This document shows, piece by piece, positions 23,022 to 35,715 of a DNA stretch of 64,000 nt. The position numbers and the translations under genes are program-made. The notes under the pieces were generated by a model, which ran no database searches, was not told the DNA's origin, and saw only the letters and a program-made list of their open reading frames with translations. Position 1 is the stretch's first letter. Every line of letters starts with the position of its first letter. Source of the stretch: Laburnicola sp. R22_1. Taxonomy: Eukaryota > Ascomycota > Dothideomycetes > Pleosporales > Didymosphaeriaceae. The stretch lies in the NCBI GenBank assembly GCA_014281115.1, contig JACONQ010000009.1, positions 1,178,001 through 1,242,000 on the forward strand. Direction: 5' to 3'.

Positions 23022-26000
23022 CTAGGGTAATAAACACCTTACTCTAAGACTTTATTTCCTTGTGGCTTTATAGGTGTACCTGCTTAGCCTCCTTCTATAT
23101 ATTAAATAGCAGGTAATTGTCTATCTATATTCCGCTAGATAGAGGTTCTAGTAATTAACTTTAGTAGGGTTTCTATCCTATTGCGAGCATACAATTAAAT
23201 TAAGCTTTATTAAGCGGCTTTCCCTTATACTTGCCTCTACTTCCTACTTATATACCTACTAGGAAATTAGCTGCCCATAGCACAGCGCGTTAATTTAGCT
23301 ATAGTAATCTAATAGGTAACCAGTTGTATTAATTATATTCGAAGCTCGCCATTAATTAGATAAGCAATGTGACAGGCAGAGATGTTACTAGTAGTGTTGG
23401 GTAGGTGTAATTAATCTTCCTCCCTTAGTAATACCCTAGTGGGTCTTCTTCTTTATTCTCGCGATTATAAGTGTTAGTAATTAACTCATTCTTATAAAAG
23501 AATTTAGTGTTTTCTTACTTAGGTAGTAGAGGTGGCAACTCTACTAATTAGGTCTATATAGCAATCTCTTTAGTAGTGCTATGCATAAGGTTGTCTAACA
23601 GGTCTTCTATTTTACCTAAGAACACCTTATCTTTGTTAAAGATAACGTCGCGTATACTAATAACTTTGTTAAGTAGTATAATCTATATCCTCTAGATATT
23701 TAATAATTAGTAGCCCACTAGGTATCTAACCTATGCCTTTAGGTCTAACCTTTAGAGCTTGCTCTTCCCGCGTTTAGTATTATTAGTTAAGGCGAAGGCT
23801 TTACAGCCATAGGCCCTAAGGTAAGCCTAGTTTAGTTTCTTTAGTTAAGTAATAATGCCGTTTTAGAAAGCAACCATTATAAAGAATACTTCGTGTAGTA
23901 ATTACTATTAGTTAGCGTAGTTCGGAGTTTAATTATATAAGTATACGGCCGCTCGTGTAATTTCTAGCCATAGGTTAAAAGAAAGATTAGCGTTAAGTCG
24001 TATTGCACGACCCTTCTCCTTAATTACACCTCCTAAGCGTTTAGCTTCTCTATTTTAAACTTGGATATTAGGTACTAAAGGCTTAATAATAATACCTTTA
24101 CTAACGCACTACTTATAAACGTCTTATTTAACTAAAAAGATCTTATTGTTAGATTTAATAACCTTGACTATTATATTAAATTATACTTTTATAAATAGTA
24201 TAAATTCCTTTAGCAACTTAATAATTGTTTATGCTAGTTAATTGTCTTTAAAGTAGAAATCCCAAGCTATGCCTAAGAATTAATTAGTAATAAGCATCTA
24301 GCTTTTCTCGCTAGTAAAGCTCTAATCTTCATAATTATAAAAGTCTATAGCGACTCTCTCGCTAGGACTGTTATTAATTTGCCTAGGTTGTTATCTAATT
24401 TATCGCTTAAGCTTTAATCTGCCGTAGGCATTGCATTAGACTATAGTAAGTCCTTTAAGGCGCACCTCCTTATAGTAATTTATAGTGTGTTCTAGTGCCT
24501 AAGGACCTAGGTAGCCTAGTTGTTTATGCTATATAATAGCGTCTGCCTTCTAAGCACCTCGTGTGGTGCGCGTTATAATTTTGTGTGTGGTATACATACT
24601 ATTGTGTATAGTACGATTTTATTTAGGCATATATTCTAGTACCTATTAACTATAGAGTTCTTAAAGGTTAGCTAGAACTGTATTGTCCCTTCTCTTAATT
24701 GTTATTAGATCTGCCTTTGTGTCCCACTAGAGGCCTTGCCTATAAAGTAATTAGAAAGACACAAGATTATATAGCAGATTAGGGTAGTAGGCAATATTGT
24801 CTAGCCTTAGTACCCTATTTTTATATACGCTCTTAACGTGTAGATAGACACTCCTATATTCTCTTATTTAAACTTATAATAATCCCGCCTATATAAAGTC
24901 TCCTGGCGACAGTAGTTACATTATAACAAAACGGTTAATATTATTAAAGATATAGCATATTATGCCAGAATTAAGGATCGCGGAGTAACGTAGTGGATAG
25001 GTATTTAGGTCTAAGTAGTAGGAAGATGCAATAGCATTAAAGCTCGCTAAGAGGACAGTAATTCGTCTGCTATCTAGTTATTTATCGTTAGTAACCTTAG
25101 TAATTTAAGTTAGAGTAGGAGTATACAATAGTTTAATTCTAGGTGTTTAAGATCTTAGTCTTTTTATCTTCCTTATCTCCTCTTATAGATCTAAATTATT
25201 TTGGATCCTATATTATACTATGTATATAAAGCCAAATTGTGGCCTAAATTACTCTAGTGTATAATCTAGGTATGCGTAAAAGTAGTCTTTTAGACTATGC
25301 CTTTGTCTACAAGCAGGGTATTTTCTACCTTTAACTACCATTATATCCTCTATTAAGAACTGCTTAGATATAGTACTTTAATCAAAGGATTATTTTTATT
25401 AAGGTCTTTCCTATTCACGTTAGTTATTTGTAGAAGATAGCGCGTCTTTAGCAGCATAAAAGGCGTCCCTATTAGTGCCTAGGGTAGATATACCACTAGT
25501 AGCAAGAGATGGCTTACTAGTAGCAAAGGCGCCCCTATACTATTTGCCCTTAATTAGGTAGAGTATTGCTATATATTCTTAGAAGTGTTTTATTATCTCC
25601 TTCCTTATTATATCTGCGTCTTAGCGTCTAGTTTCTTAAAAGAACACGCCCTAGGTAGGGGCAGCCTTTATAATCACAGTTAGGAAGTCCTTTATAGTAT
25701 TATAAATTAATTGTACTTTAGCAACATTATTTATCTCTACTTCTATAGCTGCCTAATTATACTTAGTTAGCTAGGTATCCTAGTTTAAGGGTTGTCTCAT
25801 TGGCTTAAGAGCCTATAGGTATCGTGCTCTCGCCCTATCCCACTCGTCTTCCTTATTAACGCCTACTGTCTACGTTAGAGATTTAATCCATTTTTAGATC
25901 TGCTCTCTAGGCTTATAGTAGTTACGTTGTAGGTATTGCGACACAGTAGATTAAATATAAATAACTACTTTCTTAAGACTTGTTCTCTCTTCTTCGTATT

Positions 26001-26372
26001 CTTTATTCTTAATCTTATAATTTTTAAGCTATATCTTATAGAACTCAATATCCTCCTTATATGCCTTAAGGCCTAAGTTTAATAGCTCTAATAGGCGTAT
26101 TAGAGGGTTCTATTAATCGTCGTCGTTTACGCGAATAATTGGCTGGTAACTCGCTATTTCTAGCAGCAATAGTAGTGTCGGCTTTTCGCGTGGGAGTTTA
26201 GCTTCGTCTGGATTAATAATAGGCTATATATCTATTGGCTCGCATTGCGCTTTTAGCTGCTATAGCCATAGTGTATAGTTAGTGTAATTAGTCAACACAA
26301 TCGTTAAGTCGCGGAGCGTTAACAGCGACATTGTCTTTTCTTAGGGTTAATTAAGGTAGTAAGACTCTTAAT

Positions 26373-26607
26373 TATTAGATTTAATAGTGTTCTGTCACTT
26401 TGAGATAATATATTAATAAGAATTAATAACTATAATAATTAATTGTAATAGAGAAGCCTAGCTATTATAAGAAGTTTCTATCTATGCTAAGGCCCTTATA
26501 CCATCTAGAATAGTATAGGGGCAATATAAAATAGTAGTGCGCCAGCCTCCTTAGTGTATTTCACAGAGAGATTATTATTGGAATGCATAGTGACCGTCTA
26601 TCTAATA
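26373..26607 (-). repeat. 5' LTR, copy F
   Basis: 235 bp; its inner TG has become TA by RIP. The ATAAT duplication follows at 26608. Confidence 0.92.
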
Positions 26608-27184
26608 ATAATTCTAATCTAATTCTATACCTAAGCTAGATACCCTAAACCTATTTACTAGTCTAGTTTTATTCTACTTATCTTTTATAAAACAATTATA
26701 TAATAAGTATATACTTATATATACTCTATACCTATTATAACTACTAATTTTTTTAGTAAAATCTTAGGTAGGCTGGCAAATAGGTATAGATTAGGTTGGA
26801 GTTAGGTTCTCTTACAGAAGATTCTAACTATAATCTAACCTCTACCTATAGATTTTACGCTAGTAAGAGGTATAGGTTAGGTTAGAATTATATAGGCTAT
26901 AGGTTAGATTAGGGTTATATAGACTAGGTTATATTAGGTTTAACTAATTATATTTTTTATTAGCTATATGTAATTTTTATAGTAAATTACTATAAAAAAT
27001 GTCCTTATTATTATAGTAGCAATTATTATATTTACTTATTATAGTAAAAGTATAGCTTTAGTGTTAACTATATATATTAAACCTAACTAAGCGCCTTACT
27101 ATTTATCTAGTATCCATATACTTCTTATAGTACTTATCTACTAACTATATATTCTTAGCCTATATAGTAACCTATTTTATATAA
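26608..27184. repeat. AT-rich spacer with TTAGG-type inverted repeat
   Basis: 26782-26850 is an inverted repeat (TAGGTATAGATTAGG against CCTCTACCTATAGATT), followed to 26960 by TAGGTTAG-rich sequence like that at 15360-16040. Before the Copia F insertion these were one stretch. The remainder is A/T-rich without features. Confidence 0.5.
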
Positions 27185-27298
27185 ATAGTATTAATCTTCT
27201 TCCCTAGGGTTAATCTGTAATATTACATAATTCTAGGCCGGCTATTTAACTAACTACTATATTACGTAATTAATAATTTCTTTAATAAATCTTTTTAC

Positions 27299-27512
<214 letters not shown>

Positions 27513-29468
27513 GTAACTAATCTAACTATTTTATTAACTCTCTTTTATAGTAGATTTTCTCTTGCAACTAGTGAGCTATATTCTCCTCTTCTAGGATCTT
27601 GCCGCTACCTATCTCCCCTATGCTTTTGCTACTACCGCTTACTTTTATTCTTATTACTTAGTTGTGGTCCCCTACCTTAATAGCACCTTAGATAATTGCT
27701 ACTATGTCTATAAGCTTTTTGTGCTATAGCTGCACTTTTAAACTTTTATAGTTTTTAAGAAACTACTACTTATTATCTAGTAGCTATCCTATATCTTTGC
27801 TTTGCTAGTTTTTATTTTTAAGCTTTTTTAGTAATGCCTTTACTTTATTCTATTATTGTAATATAAATACCTAACCTAATTCTTTATCTAGATACTAAAG
27901 AAGTGCTTTACACTCTAGAATTTAAAGTTATAAAACTAGCTAATAGGGTCTAAATAGCTAGGGCTAAGTATTATTAAAAATATTAAGATTAAGAGACCCC
28001 TTTAATAATTCTACTTGCTATAATGTACTTTGCACTCGAGTTAATTATTCTATTAAGTTAATTACTTTGCTAAGACTCTACCAAAACGTACTATTAGTAA
28101 TAGTACAACGCGATTCCTTAACCACATAATAAACCACTAGCGTTAAAAGAAGCGCGTATATAGCTTGCGATCTAGGCTATTAAATAAGACGCGACACTCT
28201 CTTAGGGACGCGCTGCAGCCCTCTATAACGTCTCTTAAAGTACACTTAGCAACTAACGTGCTAAAAAGACGTTTAGACGCGACTGCGCACCTAATAAAAT
28301 AAGACTTACTATAAAAAAAGAGTAGGTAATTATGTAGCATATACTTAACCTAGACGCGCGAGAATTTCTACCCCAGCTTAATGCCATAAAAGATATGGCC
28401 AATTCTTTACTAGCTGCACGCCACTATAAGCTAGTTAGCCAGAGGTAGTCTTATAACTTTGTTAAGCGCTAGCTAAAGCTTTAAGTTAAGTTTAATTAAA
28501 AGTACAACTATAAGAGAGCCCTCTAAAAGAATTCTAAGGTAATATAAGGCTAGTTCTAGCTTGTGAAGAATATAAAGGCCAAGTATAGTATTCTAAATAA
28601 GGACACCTACAATTTCGACAAGTCTAGCTTTATAATAGACATAATATTAACTAGAGTAGTAGTTATAGGCTCTAAGCGTTAAGGACAGCTAAAGCAGATG
28701 CAGTAGGGTAATAGGGAGTAGACAATAGTTATCCAAGGCATTAACGCAATAGGGTGGTAGATCCCACCCTTTATTATTTTTAGGGGCAAGCACTACCTCT
28801 CCGCCTAGTATAAGGAGAAGGATCTACCTTATAATTAGGTTATTACAGTCTCTAAAAACAGCTAGACAACAAATAAGCTTAGTCTATAATAGCTAAAGTA
28901 CTTTAATAAGTATATAAAAAGGCGTACTACTAGTAAAGCACGTTTACTTATTATTAATAGCCACAAAAGTTATAACTCGCTTAATTCTAAAATTACTATA
29001 AAAAGAGTAATAATATTACTCTCTATATACCTCCACATTTATCGCACCTCTTATAGCCACTTAATATAGGTTGTTTTGCACTGTTAAAGAAGGCGTATAG
29101 GCGCCAAGCTAAGAATCTAATACGTAACCATATTACGCACATTACTAAAATTACGTTCCTATCTTACTTTATTACTACTTTTAAGGCTTTAATTACTAAA
29201 AGTAATATTAAAGAAGGCTTTTAAGGTGCTGGCCTAGTGCTCCACAACCTAGAAGTTGTAATATCGCAGCTTAACGTCCGCCTGCGTACGCCTCCACTTT
29301 GTACTATTCGCAATAGTATATAGAAGTCGCAAACTCCGCGAAATAGTATAGAACTTAGGTCGCAATTAACGCTAATTAAGTAGAGGATTTAAAGGCATAT
29401 AGATAGTTCTCTAACTTATATAGTTAAGGCGGTGAAAAAGCTTATTAAAGGCGCTAAGCTAATAGGGC

Positions 29469-29705
29469 TGTCAGATAGACGGTCACTGTGCATTCCAGTG
29501 ATAATTTCTCTGTGAAATACACTAAGGAGGCTGGCGCACTACTGTTTTGCATTGCCCCTGTACTATCCTAGATAGTATAAGGGCCTTAGCATAGATAGAA
29601 ACTTCTCGCGATAGCTAGGCTTCTCCATTATAATAAAAATCATCACAGTTATTAATTCTCATTAATATATTATCTTAAAGTGACAGAACACTATTAAATC
29701 TAACA
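29469..29705 (+). repeat. 5' LTR, copy H
   Basis: 237 bp, TGTCAGATAG...CTAACA, followed by the tRNA-Lys type primer-binding site at 29706-29719. Confidence 0.93.
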
Positions 29706-29746
29706 ATTAAGAGTCTCACTGCCTTAATTAATCCTAAGAAAAGACA

Positions 29747-32700
29747 ATGTCGCTGTTAACACTCCGCGACTCAACAATCGTGTTGACTAATTACACTAAC
29801 TATACACTATGGCTACAGCAGCTAAAAGCGCGATGCGAGCTAATAGATATATGGCCCATTATTAATCCAGACGGAGCCAAACTCCCACGCGAAAAGCCGA
29901 CACCGCCGTCGCCGCCAGAAATAGCGAGTTACCAGCCGATTATCCGCGTAAACAACAACAATTAACAGAACCCTCTAACACGCCTATTAGAGCTATTAAA
30001 CTTAGGCCTTAAGATATATAAGGAGGACATTAAGTTCTATAAGATACAGCTTAAGGACTATAAGATTAAGGATAAAGAATACTAAGAAGAAAGAACAAGT
30101 CTTAAGAAAGTAGTTATCTATATCTAATCTACTATGTCGTAACACCTGCAACATAACTACTGCAAGCCTAGAGAGTAGATCTAAAAATAGATTAAATCTC
30201 TAACGCAGACAGTAGGCGTTAATAAGGAAGACAAGTGGGATAGGGCAAGAGCATAATACCTATAGGCTCTTAAGCCAATAAGACAACCCTCAAACTAGGA
30301 TACCTAGCTAACTAAGTATGATTAGGCAGCTATAGAAGCAGAGACGAACAATATTGCTAAAGTATAATTAATCCATAATACTATAAAGGACTTCTTGACT
30401 GCGATTATAAAGACTGCCTCTACCTAGGGCGTGTCCTTTTAAGAAACTAGACGCCGAGACGTAGATATAACAAGGAAGGAGATAATAAAACGCTTCTAAG
30501 AATATATGGCAATACTCTACCTAATTAAGGGCAAATAGCATAGGGGCGCCTTTGCTGCTAGTGAGCCATCTCTTGCTACTAGTGGTGCATGCACCCTAGG
30601 CACTAATAGGGACGCCTCTTACGCTACTAAAGACGCGCTATCTTCCATAAATAACCAACGTAGACAGGGGAGACCTTAATAAAAACGATCCTTTGGTCAA
30701 AGTACTATATCTAAGTAGTCCTTAATAGAGGATACAACAGCAGTTAAAGGTAGAAAATGCCCTGCTTGTAGACAAAGGCATAGTCTAAAAGACTGCTTCT
30801 ACGCATACCTAGATTATGCACTAGAGTGGTTTAGGCCACAACCTGGCTTTATAGACATAGTATAATATAGGATCTAAAATAATTTAGATCTATAAGAGGA
30901 GATAAGGAAGGTGAAAAGACTAAGGTCTTAAATACCTAGAATTAAACTATTGCATACTCCTACTCTAACCCGAATTACTAAGGTTACTAACAATAAATAA
31001 CTAGATGGCAGACGAATTACTGTCCTCTCAGCGAGCTTTAATGCTATCGCATCTTTCTACTACTTAGACCCGAATACCTATCTACTACGTTACTCCGCGA
31101 TCCTCGATTCTGGCACAACATGCCATATCTTCAACAATATTAACTGTTTTGTTATAATGCGACCACTGTCGCTAGGAGACTTTATATGGGCGGGATTATT
31201 ACAAGTTTAGATAAGGGGATATAGGAGTGTCTATCTACACGTTAAGAGCGTACACGGAAATAGGGTACTAAGGCTAGACAACGTCGCCTACTGCCCTAAT
31301 CTGCTATGCAATCTTGTGTCCTTCTAATTACTCTGCAGGTAAGGCCTCTAGTGGGACACAAAGGCAAATCTAACAACAATTAAGAGAAGGGACAATATAG
31401 TCCTAGCTAACCTTTAAGAACTCTATAGTTAATAGGTACTAGAATACATGCCCGAACAAAATCGTACTATACATAATAGTACATATGCCACACACAAAAT
31501 TACAACGCGCACCGCACGAGGTGCGCAGAAGGCAGACGCTATTATATGGTATAAACGACTAGGCCACCTAGGTCCTCAGGCACTAGAACACACTGTGAAT
31601 CACTATAAGGAGGTGCGCCTTAAAGGACTTACTATAGTCTAATGTAACGCCTGCGGCAGATTAAAGCTTAAGTAACAAATTAGACAACAACCTAGGCAAA
31701 TTAATAACAGTCCTGGCGAGAGAGTTGCTATAGACTTTTACGATTATAAACATTAGAGCTTTACTAGTAAGAAAAGCCAGATGCTTATTACTAATTAATT
31801 CTTAGGCATAGCTTGGGATTTCTACTTTAAAGACAATTAACCAGCACAAACAATTATTAAGTTGCTAAAGGAATTTGTACTATTTATAAAAGTATAATTT
31901 AATATAATAGTTAAGGTTATTAAATCCGATAATAAGATCTTTTCAGTCAAATAAGACGTTTATAGGTGGTGCGTTAGTGAAGGTATTATTATTAAGCCTT
32001 TAGCACCTAATACCCAAGCTTAAAATAGAGGAGCTAAACGCTTAGGGGGTGTAATTAAGGAGAAGGGTCGTGCAATGCGACTTAACGCCAATCTCCCTTT
32101 TAACCTATAGCTAGAAATTACACGAGCGGCCGTATACCTATATAATCGAACTCCGAACTACGCTAACTAATGGCGATTACTATACAAAGTATTCTTTACA
32201 ATAGTTGCTTTCTAAAATAATATTATTACTTAACTAAAGAAACTAAACTAGGCTCACCTTAGGGCCTATAGCTGTAAAGCCTTCGCCTTAACTAATAATA
32301 CTAAACGCGGTAAGAGCAAGCTCCAAAGGTTAGACCTAAAGGCATAGGTTAGATACCTAGTAGGCTACTAATTATTAAACATCTAGAGGATATAGATCCT
32401 ACTACTTAACAAAGTCATTAGTACACGCGACGTTATCTTTAACGAAGATAAGGTATTCTTAGGTAAAATAGAGGACCTATTAGACAACCTTATGCACAGC
32501 ACTACTAAAGAGATTGCTGCATAGACCTAATTAGTAGAGTTGCCACCTCCACTACTTAAGCAAGAAAACACTAAATCCTTCTATAAGGATAAGTTAATTA
32601 CTAACACTCGCAATCGCAAGGATAAAGAAGAAGACCCGCCAGGGTATTACTAAGGGAGGAAGATTAATTACACCTACCCAACACTACTAGTAACACCTCC

Positions 32701-34540
32701 GCCTATTGCATTGCTTATCTAATTAATAGCAAGTTTCGAACATAATTAACATAACTAGTTACCTATTAGATTACCACAGCCAGATTAACGCGCTGTGCTA
32801 TAGGCAGCCGCTTTCCTAGTAGGTACACAAGCAGGAAGCAGAGGCAAGTATAAGGGGAAGCTGCTTAACAAAGCTTAATTTAATTGTATGCTCGTAATAG
32901 GATAGAAACCCCACTAAAGTTAATTACTAGAACCTCTATCTAGCGGAACACAGATAGACAATCACCCGCTATTTAATATATGGAAGGAGGCCGAGCAGGT
33001 ATACCTACAAAGCCACAAGGAAATAAAGTCTTGGAGTGAGGTGTCTATTACCCTAGTGCGATTACGCGGCCACTAAATCCTTAATTGCATGTGGGTGTAT
33101 ACTTATAAACTTAATAAATATTATTAATTTTAGAAGTGCAAGGCTAGGTTAGTAGTGCGCGGAGATTAATAACGCCACCTTACTACTTAAGACACCTATG
33201 CTGCAACCCTCGCAGGACGATCATTTCGCCTAATCATGTCCATGGCAGCTCGATACGACCTAGAGCTCAGCCAGTACGACGTCACTAACGCTTTCGTCCA
33301 TGCGAATCTGGACAGAGAACTCTACATAAGAATGCCGCGAGGTTACACATAACCTGGCACTATCCTACAGTTATATAAGGCACTGTATAGTCTTTAAATC
33401 TTACTACTGCTGTGGCAGAGAGAATTTACTAGCGCTCTTAGGGATCTTGGTTTTACTATAGTTCCTTATGAGCCTTGCTATATAATTAAAGATAGCATTA
33501 TTATCTTCTTTTATATGGACGACCTTATTGTCGCCTACTCTAAAGATTAGAAACACGCTACTAACGCAGTAATGGAAAAGATAAGTACACAGTTTATTCT
33601 CACTAGTAGTAATGATCTTTAGTGGTTTCTAGGGATTAAAATTGTTAGAGACTGTGCAAATAGGCAACTCTGGCTGTCCCAAGCGTCCTATATAGACAAG
33701 ATTAATCGCCTAATTAACTAACGCAACCTTAAACACAATACCCTAATATCTGCAGTTAAACTGCTACCCTAAGAAGGACTCGCTATAAAGGCTGAGATTA
33801 ATTAATACTAGCGAAAGATCGGATTAATCCTTTACGCCGCAGTAACTACACGCCCTAATATCGCATTCGCAAGCTCTTAATTATCACAATTCCTGTTAAA
33901 TCCCAGCGAGGAGCATCACAACGCCGCCGACCGCGTACTACTTTACCTGTCCTCCACCCAATTATTAGGGCTACGCTTTAGAGGAGCAGACACTTATAGG
34001 GTTGCTAGCGATGCCTTGTTCGCCAACAACACCCTTAATAGAAAGAGCTTACAAGAATACATCATTAAGCTGTTTAGTAGTCTTGTTGCCTAGAAGGCAA
34101 GCAAGCAAAACACAGTTACCACCTTAACAACTAAAACTGAGTTGCTAGCCCTTTTATAAGTTGTAAAAGAGGCACTCTTTACCTCTTAGTTAATTACTAA
34201 ACTTAAGATCAAACTCTCCCTATTAACAATTACTATTAACTGCAATAATTAACAAACTATTCGACTTATTACTAAAGAAATCGCCAAGTTACAGACTAAG
34301 CTTAGGCACGTCGATATACACAATTATTAGCTTCGATAAGAAGTAGCTCATAGAGCTATTAAAATCCAATACCAACAATTAGAAGAAATAGCAGCAGATG
34401 GCCTCACAAAGGCTCTGCTAGCTAGAAAATGGGCTAAGTTTGTAAATTAACTTAGACTTAAAGACGTTAAGGGTAGGATCACTAACCACGAGGTCGACCT
34501 AGACAAATTAGAACAAAGGATGGAAGCTTTTGGACTATAA
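29747..34540 (+). pseudogene. gag-pol relic, copy H
   Basis: 4,794 bp from ATG to TAA 34538-34540, the same as copies D and F. The first 72 codons are open and show the gag N-terminus. The CCHC knuckle (C-P-A-C, then H and C) is at 30759-30795; protease C-H-I-F-N-N near 31120; the pre-integrase zinc finger with the R-L-G-H-L-G motif at 31550-31660; integrase to about 32150, with Lys for the catalytic Glu near 32037; RT with an intact Y-M-D-D box near 33512; RNase H 34000-34420. Interrupted by RIP stops throughout. Confidence 0.93.
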
Positions 34541-34600
34541 GCAATAGTATAGCTGCGAAGAATTGGGTCTAGCTTAGGATGGCTCCAAGCTAAGGGGGTG

Positions 34601-34836
34601 TGTCAGATAGACGGTTACTGTGCATTCTAGTGATAATTTCTCTGTGAAATACACTAAGGAGGCTAGCGCACTACTGTTTTGCATTGCCCCTGTACTATCC
34701 TAGATAATACAAGGGCCTTAGCATAGATAGAAACTTCTCGCGATAGCTGGGCTTCTCCATTACAATAAAATCATTATAGTTATTAATTCTCATTAATATA
34801 TTATCTTAAAGTGACAGAACACTATTAAATCTAATA
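34601..34836 (+). repeat. 3' LTR, copy H
   Basis: 236 bp, preceded by the polypurine tract AAGCTAAGGGGGTG. The last CA has become TA. Confidence 0.93.
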
Positions 34837-35185
34837 AGGGCATTCTTTAGTGTTAATAACTAAACGTAATACTAAACTTTAAGCTGCTAATAAGGCCGCC
34901 ACGCAATATAAATTGTATAAAAAAAAGCGAGTACAGTGTAAAGGAGTCCTTATAGCTAAAGAGGGCTAGTGGCTAGCCACTCTAAAGGAGTTTGGGGCGC
35001 GTAGTAATGGGCAAAAGGCGAAGAAGAGGGTGCGCGCTAATAGAGGCGAATCTGCTTAATAGTGCTATGGACGCTGCGGCAAGCCTAGGCATAACAAAAC
35101 AACCATTATTAACTTTTAAAATTTTGAGAAAGTGGTTAAAACTGCCTAGTTTTCTATCTTATTATCTCAGTTTCATCTAAATACC

Positions 35186-35715
35186 ACGCCTACCGCGTAG
35201 AGATAAGGCAACGCCGCTAATAAAAAAGGCGCCCCTTCTACTAAGGGCAACGCTTAACCTAATAAAGAGGACACTACTCCTACTAAAGACACTGTCTAAC
35301 AAGCCCCTTAAGAAAAGCCTATAGACTAAGAGAGCCAGAAACAAGTTCCTAGCCCCTACCCACTAAGAGGATAGCGCTTAAGCCCCTACCCTAATCTTGC
35401 AACACAATAAGCAGCTTGCGCCTTAAGCTAACTAGTTAGACTTACCGCGCCTATAAGTAGTAGCCTTAATCTTGCTGCACTCTTAGCACAAAGCGCAAGA
35501 TATATAGACTACACACAGTCCTCCTTATAGAAGGATATGACTATAGACAACTCCTCTAATTAATAAGGAACAACCGCCGCAGATACACCCCTCGCAGGGA
35601 CCCCAATATAAAAGTATGCTAGACTAATATTAGCAGAAGTGGCCTAGCACACACAGCCGCCCTTAAGATCGCTTTTATAGAGGGTATTAACATTATTTAT
35701 ATATAAGAGCCAGCT
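35186..35715 (+). pseudogene. LINE ORF1 (gag-like) relic
   Basis: A Pro-, Thr- and Ser-rich frame with TAA/TAG stops, reading into the start of ORF2 in a different frame, as in other fungal Tad1 elements where ORF1 and ORF2 overlap. No zinc knuckle was found, so the assignment rests on position. Confidence 0.5.

Larger units (their letters stand above)
16371..26331 (-). pseudogene. gag-pol relic, copy F (interrupted)
   Basis: Reads from ATG opposite 26331 to TAA opposite 16371-16373. The span less the 5,167 bp of insertion and duplicated site (17860-23026) is 4,794 bp, identical to copies D and H. 23027-26331 holds gag, protease, integrase and the start of RT; 16371-17859 holds the rest of RT (box reads Y-I-D-N near 17396) and RNase H. 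The catalytic Glu of integrase reads Lys here too (near 24042). Heavily RIP-mutated. Confidence 0.92.
16076..26607 (-). mobile_element. Copia retrotransposon (237-bp LTR family), copy F, carrying a nested Copia
   Basis: LTRs of 235 bp at 16076-16310 and 26373-26607 are flanked by ATAAT on both sides (16071-16075; 26608-26612). Another Copia (17860-23021) has inserted into the RT region and is flanked by its own CTAGG duplication. Without it the element is 5,365 bp, matching copies D and H. Confidence 0.95.
29469..34836 (+). mobile_element. Complete Copia retrotransposon (237-bp LTR family), copy H
   Basis: LTRs 29469-29705 and 34601-34836; AGGGC duplicated at 29464-29468 and 34837-34841. Inserted in the transposase of pogo copy B. 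Less mutated than copy D in places, for example it keeps an intact Y-M-D-D RT box. Confidence 0.96.

Noticed and set aside
28143..28340. 65-codon minus-strand open frame
   Set aside because: Shadow of the N-terminal part of the pogo copy B transposase.
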